Positions 47,989 through 57,953 of a stretch of DNA of 64,000 bases are shown one piece after another. Within the stretch, counting starts at the first letter, position 1. Every line of letters starts with the position of its first letter. Source of the DNA: Enterococcus gilvus ATCC BAA-350 (GTDB lineage: Bacteria; Bacillota; Bacilli; Lactobacillales; Enterococcaceae); assembly GCF_000407545.1 (NCBI RefSeq), contig NZ_ASWH01000001.1, positions 1,627,501 through 1,691,500 of the forward strand, read 5' to 3'. The translations under genes were made by a program, and so were the position numbers. A model generated the notes under the pieces. It made no database searches. It was given only the letters and a program-made list of their open reading frames with translations, and was not told the DNA's origin.

Positions 47989-48999
47989 ATGATTTCTCGT
48001 GTCATCGGGTTCGAAAAAGGGTTCCCCCTTTCGAACGGAAACCATTTTGAAACATACGAAGTAATGCTTCCTAAATTAAATAGATTTGACCTTGTCGTAA
48101 AGAATCTGGCGGTCTCCATCAATCCAGTAGATACAAAGCTCAGACAAACTGGAAAAGGCACGCCACAGCCTCACGTGTTAGGTTTTGATAGCGTTGGCAT
48201 TGTGACTCAGGTCGGCAGCGAAGTTTCCGCTATCGAGATTGGTGATCGCGTGGTATTCGCAGGCACAACAAAACGATTCGGCAGCTACAGCGAAAGCCAG
48301 GTGGTCGATTCAAGAATCGTTGCGAAATTACCAAACGGCTTTTCAACGGACGAAGCTGCCGCGATGCCTTTGACCTTTTTGACGGCGTACGAACTGCTTT
48401 TCGAAAAAATGAAGTTGGTCCCCGAAGAAAACCAAAACAACGGTGCCATTCTCATCATCAATGGCGCGGGTGGTGTTGGCTCAATGGCGACCCAATTAGC
48501 GAAATGGGCTGGATTGACAGTGATCACTACTGCCTCACGTAAAGAGAGTAAAGAGTGGTCCGAAAAAATGGGGGCTGATCATGTTATCGACCATCATAAG
48601 GATTTAACAAAGCAATTAAAAAAAATCAACTACAATTCTTTGCCTTATATCATGATTCTTCATTCTACAGACCGTTATTTTGATGAGATGAGTGACCTGC
48701 TTGAACCCTTCGGACACTTAGGCTCCATCGTAGAATCCAGTAAGGATCTGAATATTGCTAAGTTAAAAAATAAATCCGGCAGCTTTGATTGGGAGTACAT
48801 GTTCGCTAAGACAGATTACGACTACAACATTGCTTCTCAAGGTGAAATTTTAGCATTGATGATTCACCTGCTTCAAGAGAAAAAAATCAAAAGCACGTTG
48901 ACCAAAATTATCCCAGGATTCTCACCAGATGTTTTTTATCAAGCGCATCAATTTGTTGAAGAAAACAATATGATCGGCAAACTTGTCGTACATTACTAA
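47989..48999 (+). CDS. zinc-independent quinone oxidoreductase/alcohol dehydrogenase-like protein
   Basis: MDR superfamily, 336 residues. GroES-like N-domain with LAVSINPVDTKLRQ and HVLGFDSVGIVTQVGSEV near residue 65, then a Rossmann fold with LIINGAGGVGSMATQLAKWAG near residue 157. Catalytic zinc cysteines are absent, which suggests NADPH quinone or enone reduction. The ATG at 47989 is preceded by a weak AGAAAGAGAGTG site. An extended -10 TGCTACAAT at 47951-47959 fits its promoter. It is divergent from clpB, but its promoter is about 55 bases away from the CtsR box. Confidence 0.85.
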   Translation: MISRVIGFEKGFPLSNGNHFETYEVMLPKLNRFDLVVKNLAVSINPVDTKLRQTGKGTPQPHVLGFDSVGIVTQVGSEVSAIEIGDRVVFAGTTKRFGSYSESQVVDSRIVAKLPNGFSTDEAAAMPLTFLTAYELLFEKMKLVPEENQNNGAILIINGAGGVGSMATQLAKWAGLTVITTASRKESKEWSEKMGADHVIDHHKDLTKQLKKINYNSLPYIMILHSTDRYFDEMSDLLEPFGHLGSIVESSKDLNIAKLKNKSGSFDWEYMFAKTDYDYNIASQGEILALMIHLLQEKKIKSTLTKIIPGFSPDVFYQAHQFVEENNMIGKLVVHY

Positions 49000-49036
49000 A
49001 AAAGAAGTGAACGAATTCAATCGTTCACTTCTTTTT
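48999..49036. terminator. bidirectional terminator between converging genes
   Basis: 16-bp stem AAAAAGAAGTGAACGA/TCGTTCACTTCTTTTT with a 6-base loop. The end of the flippase-like gene (stop at 49017) lies inside the stem. Confidence 0.92.
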
Positions 49037-50051
49037 TTGCTTCTTTTATTTCATGATTAATTTCTTTTTGCTTATTAAACAGTACATAAACCATTCCGAT
49101 CAGAAATGGCAGCAAATAGGTGGCATACCGGTACAGCAACAATGAAGATACAGCATCTACTCTGCCTACGACATTTCTGAATAATAACACATAGACAAAT
49201 TCAATGCCTCCGATCCCTCCCGGAGCGGGTAAGATCCCCCCGAGTATCACCGTAAAGCTGATCAGCGCCACAGTTAACCAAATATCAATATCCGGATAAT
49301 CCTGAACTAGAATAAAGTAAGGCAGAAAATACCATGCTGCCAACTTTGCCATGTTTGAGAAAAAAACACGAATCACTGCTTTTCGATCACGAATAAATGT
49401 TTGGATCGCGCCTCTTAACGAATAGACCTGATTGTTCACCTTATCAACAATGTCGCGAAGCTTTTGCCGTTTAAATATGCGATTACAAATCAGCACCAAT
49501 ACGACTTGCGCGTTGATATTCAAGCTTAAAAGTAACAAAATAGCCATAATCAGTAACGTGACCAGCATACCCGCTAATACCCAAAAGATGCCGTTTGCAA
49601 TAACATCTTGAATCGCATCGCTTTTAACGATCAAAAAGAAGACGCCCCACACGATCAATGCCATTTTATAAGTGATCATGCGTAAGGCACTGCTCCCTGT
49701 GCCTTCTGAATATTTCAAGTCTTTTTTGTGGTAATAAATTACCTCCGCGACGATCGAACCTGTACCAAACGTAATGACACGATAAAACGTCGAATAGGCG
49801 GGAGCAAAGAACCCATCACGGATGGTAAAGTCTGGATTGAATTCTCCAGCAATGTTTTTGATTGTGTAGCCTTCAATGATCTGACTGACGATCCCTAGAC
49901 CTGTTACACCGATAAGTACCGGCAAGGATGTCTTTCCAAGTTCAGTAAAAATATCGCTTAAGGAATCACGGATCACAAAAATGATAATGCCGATCATCAC
50001 AACAAACAATAGGATATTTAAAATCAATTTACGATTGATTGGTACGTTCAT
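49017..50051 (-). CDS. flippase-like / lysylphosphatidylglycerol synthase TM-region family protein
   Basis: Polytopic membrane protein of 344 residues with about eight hydrophobic segments. It matches the membrane part of MprF and the UPF0104/YbhN group, including VILGGILPAPGGIGGIEFVY near residue 268 and an N-terminal RKLILNILLFVVMIGIIIFV. It lacks the cytoplasmic synthase domain of MprF, so lipid translocation or an unknown envelope role is more likely than lysyl transfer. The C-terminus is rich in Lys and Glu. Confidence 0.82.
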   Translation of the reverse strand: MNVPINRKLILNILLFVVMIGIIIFVIRDSLSDIFTELGKTSLPVLIGVTGLGIVSQIIEGYTIKNIAGEFNPDFTIRDGFFAPAYSTFYRVITFGTGSIVAEVIYYHKKDLKYSEGTGSSALRMITYKMALIVWGVFFLIVKSDAIQDVIANGIFWVLAGMLVTLLIMAILLLLSLNINAQVVLVLICNRIFKRQKLRDIVDKVNNQVYSLRGAIQTFIRDRKAVIRVFFSNMAKLAAWYFLPYFILVQDYPDIDIWLTVALISFTVILGGILPAPGGIGGIEFVYVLLFRNVVGRVDAVSSLLLYRYATYLLPFLIGMVYVLFNKQKEINHEIKEAKKEVND

Positions 50052-50103
50052 TTTTTAGCCTCATTTTTATCTTTATTGTTCTACCCTAACACATGCACGT
50101 AAC

Positions 50104-50148
50104 CAAAAAAAGAAAAAGCCTCGAGTTTCCTCAAAGCTTTTCTCTGAA
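50104..50148 (-). terminator. pepT terminator
   Basis: AAAAGC/GCTTTT stem extended by GAG/CTC through wobble pairs, loop GAAA, followed by TTTCTTTTTTT on the minus strand. Confidence 0.75.
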
Positions 50149-50153
50149 AAAAA

Positions 50154-51383
50154 TTATTTTGCGTTATTCTCAATAATCTTCACAATCACATCGACCGCTT
50201 TTTCCATTGTTTGTAATGAAACAAATTCATAGCGCCCGTGCATGTTTTCTGCTCCGGCAAAGATGTTTGGTGTAGGAATTCCTAGGAAAGAAATCTTCGA
50301 ACCGTCTGTTCCTCCGCGGATAGGTTCAATGACAGGTTTTACATCTACTTCCTCCATCGCCTGCTTTGCTAGATCAATGATGCTCATGTCTTTCTTGATG
50401 ATTTCACCCATATTGTAGTATTGATCGTACATGTTGATTTCCACACGTTCTTGATCAAATTGGCTGTTCATTTTTGATTGGATGTCCGTAATCATTTGTT
50501 TGCGTTCTTCAAATTTATCATGGTCGTGGTCGCGAATGATGTAGGTCATTTTCGCTTCTTCCACATTACCATCTAATGCTAATAGATGGAAGAACCCTTC
50601 ACGTCCATCTGTTTTTTCAGGACGATCACTCTCTGGTAATTGATTATGGAAATCAATCGCCATTTGCAACGCGTTGATCATGGTATTTTTCGCTGTTCCT
50701 GGGTGCACGTTTTTGCCGTGCATCGTGATCTCTGCTTGAGCCGCACTAAAGGTTTCATATTGCAATTCGCCAATTGGCCCGCCATCCATCGTGTAAGCAA
50801 AGTCCGTATTGAATTGTTTTACATCAAATTTATCCGCACCGATACCGATTTCTTCATCCGGACCAAAACCAACACGAACTTCACCGTGTTTGATCTCAGG
50901 ATGAGCGATCAAATATTCCATTGCTGTCATAATTTCAGCGATCCCAGATTTGTCGTCAGAGCCAAGCAACGTCGATCCGTCCGTTGTGATCAAGGTTTGA
51001 TCCTTGTAATTTTTTAAATTAGGAAAATCTTTTACGTTCAATGTATATTTGCCTTCAGCATCAAGTTTGATCGTTGATTCGCCATCATACTTCTCAATGA
51101 TTTGAGGATTGACGCCTTCTGCATTAAAGTCAGCGGTATCCATGTGAGAAATAAAGCCGATCGTCCGCGCTTCTTTGTCAAGATTGCTTGGCAAAGTAGC
51201 AATCACATAGCCGTTATTTTCATTATAAGCAACATCCTTCATGCCGATTTCTTCTAATTCTTTCATCAGCTCTTTGGCAAATGCTACCTGTGTTTGTGTT
51301 GAGGGTGTTGTGGTGCTTGTCGCATCAGAACGAGTTTCTGTCTTCACATAGTCTAAAAAACGTGGTAATAAATTTTCGTACAT
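50154..51383 (-). CDS. pepT: peptidase T (tripeptide aminopeptidase)
   Basis: M20 zinc peptidase that releases N-terminal residues from tripeptides. Metal and catalytic motifs: [11 protein letters not shown] near residue 76, [14 protein letters not shown] near residue 140, [15 protein letters not shown] near residue 172 and HPGTAKNTM near residue 220; [17 protein letters not shown] is in the C-terminal part. 409 residues. The start has an AGGAGAGAG site and lies 24 bases after the DUF34/Nif3 gene, so they may be co-transcribed. Confidence 0.96.
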   Translation of the reverse strand: MYENLLPRFLDYVKTETRSDATSTTTPSTQTQVAFAKELMKELEEIGMKDVAYNENNGYVIATLPSNLDKEARTIGFISHMDTADFNAEGVNPQIIEKYDGESTIKLDAEGKYTLNVKDFPNLKNYKDQTLITTDGSTLLGSDDKSGIAEIMTAMEYLIAHPEIKHGEVRVGFGPDEEIGIGADKFDVKQFNTDFAYTMDGGPIGELQYETFSAAQAEITMHGKNVHPGTAKNTMINALQMAIDFHNQLPESDRPEKTDGREGFFHLLALDGNVEEAKMTYIIRDHDHDKFEERKQMITDIQSKMNSQFDQERVEINMYDQYYNMGEIIKKDMSIIDLAKQAMEEVDVKPVIEPIRGGTDGSKISFLGIPTPNIFAGAENMHGRYEFVSLQTMEKAVDVIVKIIENNAK

Positions 51384-51407
51384 CTTACTCTCTCCTTTAA
51401 TGCTTAT

Positions 51408-52523
51408 TTATTTAAATGAAAAAGGATTCGTGGACGTCTCAGACACGAAGAAATCGACTGTCCATTCTTCTTCATTTTTCCATTGTTCAAATAGAGCCAC
51501 CATCTTTTCTTTGCACAATGACTCAATATAATGGCCCGGATCAATCACCAGCATCCCTGTTTCCTGCATATCATGCGCGGTATGGTAATAGACATCTCCA
51601 GTAATGTAAACATCCGCTTTCGCAGCCAAAGCATCGCGATAAAATTTTTCACCGCTTCCGCCACAAATAGCCACTCGCTTGATTGTTTTCTTCTCCGTAT
51701 GAGGATAAACGACCCGTAATCCGTCCAATTGAAATGTTTCTTTTACCTTCTCAATGAAATCTTCCGTCGGTAGTGCTTCTTTCAACTCACCAATTCGGCC
51801 GATCCCAAATTTCTCGGTGAGATTATCTAACGAGTAGATATCATAAGCCGGTTCTTCGTAGGGGTGCGCAGCGAGCATTGCTTGTTCAACCGCTGCTTGT
51901 CTCGTTTCAGGAAAAATAACTTCGATTTTACTTTCCTGAACCTGTTCCGGCACGTTTTTCGATCCAATTGCCGGGTTCGCTTCCTCCGTTGGTGTAAAAC
52001 GACCTGTCCCATTTACTGTAAACGAGGTTGCTTGATAATTCCCTTGTTCCCCCGCACCAGCTTCAGCTAATGCTCGACGCATTTCTTTTGCGTTTTCTTG
52101 CGGAACATAAACAGCCATTTTTTTCATGGAGATCGTGTGCGTTTGGACCAAATGACTCGTATTGAAAACATCCAAGGCTTCGCAAAACCAATCATTCAAT
52201 CCATTAGAAACAATATCCATATTGGTATGTGCCGCATAGACTGCGATGTCATGCTTAAGTAAATCTGCATACATCTTCGTTTGCACCTCATCCGTCGTCA
52301 AGCGAGAAACTGGACGAAATATCGGAGGGTGCTTCACGATCAACAGATCAATTTTTTTAGCGATTGCCTCTTCAACAACATTTGGACGAACATCCAGACT
52401 CATCATAATACGATCGACTTCTTTATCTAAGGTGCCGATATGCAAGCCAACAGGATCGCCATCTTCAGCTAACCACTCAGGACAATACTCGTTGAATCGT
52501 TGAATAAATTTATTTCCCTGCAT
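51408..52523 (-). CDS. Nif3-like dinuclear metal center protein (DUF34, YqfO type)
   Basis: 371 residues. The N- and C-terminal Nif3 halves (VGLHIGTL, LIVKHPPIF, YAAHTNMDIVSNGLNDWFCE, then VAICGGSGEKF and DVYITGDVYYHTAHD, DPGHYIE) supply the His/Asp/Glu metal ligands. A PII-like insert lies between them (about 130-235), as in YqfO. The function is unsettled, though GTP cyclohydrolase-like and metal-related roles have been proposed for the family. The ATG at 52523 has AGGAGG at 9 bases and overlaps the trmK end by 14 bases. Confidence 0.9.
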   Translation of the reverse strand: MQGNKFIQRFNEYCPEWLAEDGDPVGLHIGTLDKEVDRIMMSLDVRPNVVEEAIAKKIDLLIVKHPPIFRPVSRLTTDEVQTKMYADLLKHDIAVYAAHTNMDIVSNGLNDWFCEALDVFNTSHLVQTHTISMKKMAVYVPQENAKEMRRALAEAGAGEQGNYQATSFTVNGTGRFTPTEEANPAIGSKNVPEQVQESKIEVIFPETRQAAVEQAMLAAHPYEEPAYDIYSLDNLTEKFGIGRIGELKEALPTEDFIEKVKETFQLDGLRVVYPHTEKKTIKRVAICGGSGEKFYRDALAAKADVYITGDVYYHTAHDMQETGMLVIDPGHYIESLCKEKMVALFEQWKNEEEWTVDFFVSETSTNPFSFK

Positions 52524-53223
52524 GTGCAAGTACCTCCTTGATCCATTCGATTTCTTGTGCGACTTCACGGATTTTCTCGGCTACATCTTGATCACTTTGA
52601 TGTAAGCTGTTCAAAATTCTCTCACTCTTAGATAATTTATATTGCCATTTTTCTAGAAATACTTCATTTTCTTCTCTCAACAAAATCGGCCCAAAGAACA
52701 ACTCTTTTTCCGTGTACTCTGGAATGGTTTCTTTCTTTTCTGCGACGATTATCTCATAGACCTTCTGATTTTCCTCGAGGATCGACTCGTCAGTAATCGT
52801 ATATTTCTCATCTACTAACCATTTTCGTAATTGACGTTCACCAACATTTGGCTGCAAGATCAGTCGTTCTTCTCCAGATAAACGATTTTTTTCTTTTCCC
52901 CGTTGTAAAATATCGCGGATCAATACACCGCCCATACCGCAGATAGTAATAGCTGAAACATGGTCTTCCAGTTTTACGGCTTCCAGTCCATCTGCAAGTC
53001 GGACATCAATTTTATTTTCTAATCCGTTTTTTGCTACTTGCTTCTGAGCGGATTTATAGGGACCTACAACCACTTCCCCGGCAATACCATAAGAAATTTT
53101 ATTTTGAAGCATCAGCGCCACTGGAAGGTAGGCATGGTCCGAGCCGATATCGGCTAATCGGGCATTTTGCGGAACAAATTCCGCCGCTTTTTGTAAACGA
53201 AGGGATAAATCTTTCGCGTTCAT
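52510..53223 (-). CDS. trmK: tRNA (adenine-22-N1)-methyltransferase
   Basis: SAM-dependent enzyme that makes m1A22 in tRNA. 237 residues: Rossmann fold with RLADIGSDHAYLPVALML near residue 21, ISYGIAGEVVVGPYKSAQ, and the TICGMGGVLIRDIL motif near residue 93, then a helical C-terminal part. The overlap with the Nif3-like gene reproduces the trmK-yqfO pairing known in Bacillus. Confidence 0.93.
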   Translation of the reverse strand: MNAKDLSLRLQKAAEFVPQNARLADIGSDHAYLPVALMLQNKISYGIAGEVVVGPYKSAQKQVAKNGLENKIDVRLADGLEAVKLEDHVSAITICGMGGVLIRDILQRGKEKNRLSGEERLILQPNVGERQLRKWLVDEKYTITDESILEENQKVYEIIVAEKKETIPEYTEKELFFGPILLREENEVFLEKWQYKLSKSERILNSLHQSDQDVAEKIREVAQEIEWIKEVLAHAGK

Positions 53224-53258
53224 TTTTTCACATCCTAAAAATAATTATAACACTCCTT

Positions 53259-53311
53259 AAAAAAAGCGCCCTTAAAAAGAGCTAAATGACAGCGCTTTTT
53301 AATAGGGCGTT
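53259..53311 (-). terminator. terminator after dnaI
   Basis: Nested stem: GCGCCCTTAAAAAG opposite CTTTTTAATAGGGCG and GCG/CGC inside, followed by seven T on the minus strand. A TGTTATAAT extended -10 at 53242-53250 right after it probably starts trmK. Confidence 0.78.
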
Positions 53312-53339
53312 TCTCTTTTTCTAAGAAACTTTTCGCTTT

Positions 53340-54266
53340 TTAACCATTTCGACGGTTTTCACCAATCACGAATATTTCCTTACTCAAATAACGAATACGT
53401 TCCATGATTCTTTTGGCCTTTAACGGCTCTTCATCCCCGCGTTGTGTAACAGACAAATGTTCTTCCAACTCATCCATATTGAAATTTGAAGAAAAGAATG
53501 TTGGGAGCTGTTCTTGCATACGGTGCTGCAAAATAACACCTAGAACTTCGTCACGAATCCAAGCACTCATAGAATCGGCACCAATGTCATCAATCATCAA
53601 AATTGGCGCACGCTTCACTTCATTCAATTTAGGGCCCACTTTATCGTTTGAAATTGCTTGTTTCATTTCTCCAGCAAAGGTTGGAAAATGTAACAGCGTG
53701 GTTTCGAATCCTTTGACAGCCAGTTCATGGGCCACGGCTCCTAACAAGTAGGTTTTCCCTACACCAAATGTCCCCACTAAATACAACGCTTTATGAAACG
53801 ACTTAGGGCTGCCCTCATACTGATTTATAAAATCTAAGGAAGCCTCCAGCGCTTCGCTTCGTCCTGAAGTGACTTCAAAAGTACGGATAGAGGCTTTACG
53901 AATATCTTTAGGCATATCCAAAGAATTCACTCGATTACGGATTTCCTCCTCGCGCTTCAAACGCAACAACTCATCGGTAGGTACATAAGTAACGTCAATA
54001 AAATGAAAATTCAAGCTTAATTGCGGTTCGTAGCCTGGTGCGATCATGGTTGGATCAGAGGCCAAGAATTTTTTCTTTTCTTGAACAAACTCGTAAAGCT
54101 TTGCAAAAGATTTTTCAATGTCCTCTTGCGTTAATTTTTCTTTGTGTTCTTCAATAAATTGACGAACATCCGGATCAGCCAAAACTTCTTCCATCATTTG
54201 ACGGTAACGGCCATCAACTCCGCGGCTTCTAATGATGCGATTCAATTCTTTTCCTACATCTTCCAT
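53340..54266 (-). CDS. dnaI: primosomal protein DnaI, helicase loader
   Basis: AAA+ ATPase that loads the replicative helicase with DnaB and DnaD. 308 residues: an N-terminal helicase-binding domain (1-140), the Walker A LVGTFGVGKTYLLGAVAHE near residue 162 and Walker B ILMIDDIGADSMSAW near residue 223. The ATG at 54266 shares a base with the dnaB stop and has AAGGTGA at 6 bases, so translation is coupled. Confidence 0.95.
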   Translation of the reverse strand: MEDVGKELNRIIRSRGVDGRYRQMMEEVLADPDVRQFIEEHKEKLTQEDIEKSFAKLYEFVQEKKKFLASDPTMIAPGYEPQLSLNFHFIDVTYVPTDELLRLKREEEIRNRVNSLDMPKDIRKASIRTFEVTSGRSEALEASLDFINQYEGSPKSFHKALYLVGTFGVGKTYLLGAVAHELAVKGFETTLLHFPTFAGEMKQAISNDKVGPKLNEVKRAPILMIDDIGADSMSAWIRDEVLGVILQHRMQEQLPTFFSSNFNMDELEEHLSVTQRGDEEPLKAKRIMERIRYLSKEIFVIGENRRNG

Positions 54267-55579
54267 CAATCGTCACCTTCTTTACTCAAATATTCTGCTA
54301 ATTTACGGTTCAATTCCGCTTCTTTTTCTGGCGTCAATTTTGTTTCTTTTGGCGGTTGCTTGATATGTTCCGGCAATGCCTCTTTACGACCCGCTCCACG
54401 CTTTTGGTAATTTGAACGCGAGGGTTGAGTCTTACGAACCAATTTTTGATTGTTCTGTCGGACATGCGCGATTGCTGCTTCCGGCGTTGTGATTTTCTTT
54501 TGCGCCCAATCGTTGGCGATCGCATTTAAATAATTCGCATTGATTACAGCTTGATTTTGGATCACTAAAATATAATTGATGATGATATTGATGACGCTCT
54601 TAGGGAGTAAATTTCTACCGATCAATTCCTCTAGCAATCGAACTTCCGTATTTGTTTCAAATCCGCCTTTTTCTCTTTTTATCGCTCTTAAGAAAGTGAC
54701 CGGCGCGATTTTTTTGCTTTGTGTAATAATTTCTAACTCTTGCGGTGAAAAAGTCCCCGTTGTCTCTTTATTTTCAGTAACAGCTTCCGGTGAAGCAGTA
54801 GGAATAATCGGCCGCTTCTCTTTATTGATCAATTGTCGCAAATAAGTAAAATTAACGCCTGTCTTCTCACCCGCCGCAGCTTTGGCAACATATTCTGCAA
54901 GGTCCAGTTCCCCCAAACCATAAAGAGTCTGGAAGGTCTGTAATTTTTCACGTTCATCAACAGATAAAATAAGATTGAATCGTTTCAATTGTTGGCTAAA
55001 CAATGACCAATCAAAGTCTCTGGAATCTGAAAAATCATCCTGTGTTTTTTCCAGCAGCTCACTCTGGCTGTCAAAGATTTTCTCATCAAAACGGTAAACA
55101 TCGCGAAAACGCTTCGTGACATTTTTAGCAGTGGTTGTGTCAAAATCCTTTGGCTTGAAACGCTCCACCAACCGTTCATACCGTCGCGTACCAATTTTTT
55201 CTAATAATAAATAACCCATTAATGGATCTTGGAAAAATTTAACTGGGTACATCGGGGTCCTTAAATGATACAGCAGACTCAATCCTATCTCATCATCCGT
55301 TTGCTGGTACGTGTCTAACAGACCTATTCCTTCAAGCTGTTCTCGTGCCTTGATCAAATTCATCAGTCCAGTATCGACAGCAGCCAGCAAGTCTGTATGC
55401 ATCAAACTAGGACTTTTTCCTTCGATGGTAATGTCACTTGCTAAGGTTAAATAGAGACTTAATGCGGCGCTGCCAATGATCGGCTGATACAAATAAAGCA
55501 ACGCCTCTTGCTTACTTTGATCAAGCTGTGGCTCTCCAAAGACCGTGTAAAAGGTGCTGGGTTTTAGTTCTTCTGCCAC
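54266..55579 (-). CDS. dnaB: replication initiation and membrane attachment protein DnaB (Gram-positive type)
   Basis: Not the helicase: this is the DnaB/DnaD-family primosome protein. 437 residues: an N-terminal domain (FYTVFGEPQLDQSKQEALLY, LYQPIIGSAALSLYLTL), a middle DDBH2 domain (about 310-380, with LLPKSVINIIINYILVIQ) and a basic tail. The start is GTG at 55579 with AGGAGG at 7 bases. Order nrdR-dnaB-dnaI is conserved in Firmicutes. Confidence 0.93.
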   Translation of the reverse strand: MAEELKPSTFYTVFGEPQLDQSKQEALLYLYQPIIGSAALSLYLTLASDITIEGKSPSLMHTDLLAAVDTGLMNLIKAREQLEGIGLLDTYQQTDDEIGLSLLYHLRTPMYPVKFFQDPLMGYLLLEKIGTRRYERLVERFKPKDFDTTTAKNVTKRFRDVYRFDEKIFDSQSELLEKTQDDFSDSRDFDWSLFSQQLKRFNLILSVDEREKLQTFQTLYGLGELDLAEYVAKAAAGEKTGVNFTYLRQLINKEKRPIIPTASPEAVTENKETTGTFSPQELEIITQSKKIAPVTFLRAIKREKGGFETNTEVRLLEELIGRNLLPKSVINIIINYILVIQNQAVINANYLNAIANDWAQKKITTPEAAIAHVRQNNQKLVRKTQPSRSNYQKRGAGRKEALPEHIKQPPKETKLTPEKEAELNRKLAEYLSKEGDD

Positions 55580-55590
55580 TAAAAAGCCTC

Positions 55591-56064
55591 CTACTCTTCA
55601 TCCGTTGATTTCGCTTTATCAACGATCTCCTGTAATTCCTTCAAGAACACAGACATATCTTTAAATTGTCGATATACACTTGCAAAACGTATATACGCAA
55701 TTTCATCCACTTCCATCAAATCTTCCATGACAAATTCGCCAACCTGACTCGTTGGAACTTCATTTTCTCCCATGCTGCGGACCCGATTTTCCACGTGATC
55801 AACGATTTGTTCCATTTGTTCCATCGCGACTGGGCGTTTTTCCGCCGAACGGATCAATCCGCGTAAAATTTTATCACGGCTGAACTCTTCACGATCCCCG
55901 TTTCGCTTAACAACTAATAAAGGAGCTGCTTCGATCCGCTCAAAGGTTGTAAACCGAAACCCACAGCTTTCGCACTCTCTTCTACGGCGAATCGCTCGTC
56001 CGTCATCAGTTTGTCGACTATCGATCACTCGAGAATTATTATGATTACATCTTGGACAACGCAT
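55591..56064 (-). CDS. nrdR: transcriptional repressor NrdR
   Basis: Represses ribonucleotide reductase genes in response to dATP/ATP. 157 residues: N-terminal zinc ribbon [18 protein letters not shown], then [15 protein letters not shown], followed by an ATP-cone ([20 protein letters not shown]). I choose the ATG at 56064 for the standard MRCP start; the frame is open to a GTG four codons earlier. It is 11 bases upstream of dnaB. Confidence 0.95.
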   Translation of the reverse strand: MRCPRCNHNNSRVIDSRQTDDGRAIRRRRECESCGFRFTTFERIEAAPLLVVKRNGDREEFSRDKILRGLIRSAEKRPVAMEQMEQIVDHVENRVRSMGENEVPTSQVGEFVMEDLMEVDEIAYIRFASVYRQFKDMSVFLKELQEIVDKAKSTDEE

Positions 56065-56212
56065 TGCTTCACCCACACTTTCTTACGTTTAGTTAAATTC
56101 ACTGATTTTGTGAAATATATTTTGTTATATAGAACAATTTTTTAAAAACAACGATTCGCTGTGACATTAAATTTATTTGTTTATATAACATGAGTTTACC
56201 ATAACCAGCGTG

Positions 56213-56241
56213 CTAAAAAAAGCGTCGTACTGCTACGACGC
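56213..56241 (-). terminator. coaE terminator region (minus-strand unit mutM-coaE)
   Basis: 8-bp stem GCGTCGTA/TACGACGC with a 4-base loop and seven T on the minus strand, just downstream of the coaE stop. The following 56077-56212 is AT-rich and must hold the nrdR promoter, but no clear hexamers or NrdR boxes were found. Confidence 0.88.
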
Positions 56242-56249
56242 CGAATTCT

Positions 56250-56849
56250 TTAAGAAACAAATTTATTTTTTTTTAGCCAATCAAGGACTTGCCGCTGCGT
56301 TGTTTCTTTCGAGGAACAATTATCAATGACCACATCTGCTCGTTTTCTCTTTTCTTCTAAAGAAAGCTGACTGTTGATTCGTTCCAAGGCTTCTTTTTCT
56401 GAAAAATCATTTCTCATCATCAACCGTTGCAATTGTATTTCTGGAGTGACATACACTACCGCGACCTGATCCATCATCGCTTCATACTTTCCTTCATATA
56501 ATAAAGGAATGTCCACGATCACAAGGGGGCTTACGCGCTTAGCCTCTTCTGTTTGTTTCGTAATTTCCTTCCGAATAAAGGAATCTAATGTTCGATTCAA
56601 CAGGTTTCTCTGCTCTTCATCTTGAAAAACAATCGTTCCTAATCTTTTTCGATCTAGCGCGCCATTTTCTTTGATGATTTCCGAGCCGAAAACTTTTTTT
56701 AGAGCATGAAGTCCTTCCGTATCCGGTTCAACCACTTCTCTAGCAACAATATCCCCGTCGACAACAGGGAATCCTTGCTCTTTAAAAAGAGTTACCACCG
56801 TCGATTTTCCACTAGCGATTCCTCCAGTAATGCCTAAAACAAAGCTCAT
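56250..56849 (-). CDS. coaE: dephospho-CoA kinase
   Basis: Last step of coenzyme A synthesis. P-loop LGITGGIASGKSTVVTLF at residue 5, DGDIVAREVVEP near residue 32, and the lid region RKRLGTIVF. 199 residues from the ATG at 56849, which has GAAGAAGGTG upstream and stands 2 bases before the mutM stop. The frame is open 32 codons further into mutM, without support. Confidence 0.95.
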   Translation of the reverse strand: MSFVLGITGGIASGKSTVVTLFKEQGFPVVDGDIVAREVVEPDTEGLHALKKVFGSEIIKENGALDRKRLGTIVFQDEEQRNLLNRTLDSFIRKEITKQTEEAKRVSPLVIVDIPLLYEGKYEAMMDQVAVVYVTPEIQLQRLMMRNDFSEKEALERINSQLSLEEKRKRADVVIDNCSSKETTQRQVLDWLKKNKFVS

Positions 56850-56851
56850 CT

Positions 56852-57685
56852 TTACACCTTCTTCAATTTTTGACAATGTGGGCAGAGATGCGTTCCTCTC
56901 TGAGCAACTTTGATCTTTATAATTGGTGTGCCGCAACGAGAGCAAGGCATCCCCGTTTGTCCATAGACATGCAGCTCTTGTTGGAAATGACCTGCTTCTC
57001 CCAGCGCATTCAAATACGTCCGAATAGTGGTGCCGCCTGCTTCTTTGGCTTTTCCAATCACTTCAATGCTGGCTTCTCGTAAACGACGAACAGATTGCGC
57101 ACTTAATGTATTAGCAGGCTGCTCTGGATGAATCTTTGCCAGCCATAACACTTCATCCACGTAAATATTCCCTAAACCTGCCACCACTTTTTGATTTAAT
57201 AATAATGGCTTGATCATGGTTGAGGATTTTTTTAACTGCTGTTTAAAAAGCGCTAGATCGAAGTCTTCATCTGTCGGCTCCGGTCCCAATTGGGCCAAAC
57301 CTTTGTACTCCTTGGCTGTCCCTTTTTTTAGCAGCGCCATTCGGCCAAATTTTCGAACGTCATGATAGACCAGTTCTGACCCATCTGAAAAAATAAAGCG
57401 TACATGGCTGTGCTTATCTAATGGCGTCGGCTGTTTAAAGTATTCATATTTGCCTTCCATTCTTAAATGGGAAACCATTTCATAATGAGTAAACTGAAAA
57501 ATTAAATACTTCCCCCGACGTTCGACAGTTTCAATGGACTCCCCGATCAACTGCTGCTGGAAAATTTCTACTTCTGGGAATTCAACGATTCTTGGCCAAT
57601 AAACATCGACCTTTGCGATCGTCTTTCCTTTGACTAAAGAAACTAGCCCCTTCCTTACTGTTTCAACTTCTGGCAATTCTGGCAT
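56852..57685 (-). CDS. mutM: formamidopyrimidine-DNA glycosylase
   Basis: Removes oxidised purines such as 8-oxoguanine. The start at 57685 gives MPELPEVETVRKGL, with the catalytic Pro2 and Glu3; any longer start would bury the nucleophile. The H2TH region KVVAGLGNIYVDEVLWLAKI is near residue 165, and the C-terminal zinc finger uses CSRC and CPHC. 277 residues. Lies between polA and coaE on the same strand. Confidence 0.97.
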   Translation of the reverse strand: MPELPEVETVRKGLVSLVKGKTIAKVDVYWPRIVEFPEVEIFQQQLIGESIETVERRGKYLIFQFTHYEMVSHLRMEGKYEYFKQPTPLDKHSHVRFIFSDGSELVYHDVRKFGRMALLKKGTAKEYKGLAQLGPEPTDEDFDLALFKQQLKKSSTMIKPLLLNQKVVAGLGNIYVDEVLWLAKIHPEQPANTLSAQSVRRLREASIEVIGKAKEAGGTTIRTYLNALGEAGHFQQELHVYGQTGMPCSRCGTPIIKIKVAQRGTHLCPHCQKLKKV

Positions 57686-57925
57686 ATCTATCATCCTAAC
57701 TCTATTCTTTTATTCGATTTTATGAACTTGCTTGAGCCAGGTACGCCCTTCACATCTCTGGATATATTAACAGTGAAGCGGTACGTATCTTTATCTCGCA
57801 AAAAAGGCGCAAGTTCGTATTAACGGTACCATTTTTCTAAAAAAGCGAAAAATAATTTGTTTTCTCTAGAAAGAACAGGCAATCATTCTTATTCTAACAT
57901 GCCCGCAGCAATTTAAATGAAGTAA

Positions 57926-57951
57926 AAAAGCTGGAATTTCTTCCAGCTTTT
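57926..57951 (-). terminator. polA terminator
   Basis: 11-bp stem AAAAGCTGGAA/TTCCAGCTTTT with loop TTTC, 2 bases after the polA stop. Confidence 0.9.
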
Positions 57952-57953
57952 CA

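Noticed and set aside
54266..55579. dnaB as the replicative helicase
   Set aside because: No P-loop or helicase motifs; the sequence is of the Gram-positive DnaB/DnaD primosome family. The helicase gene is not in the window.
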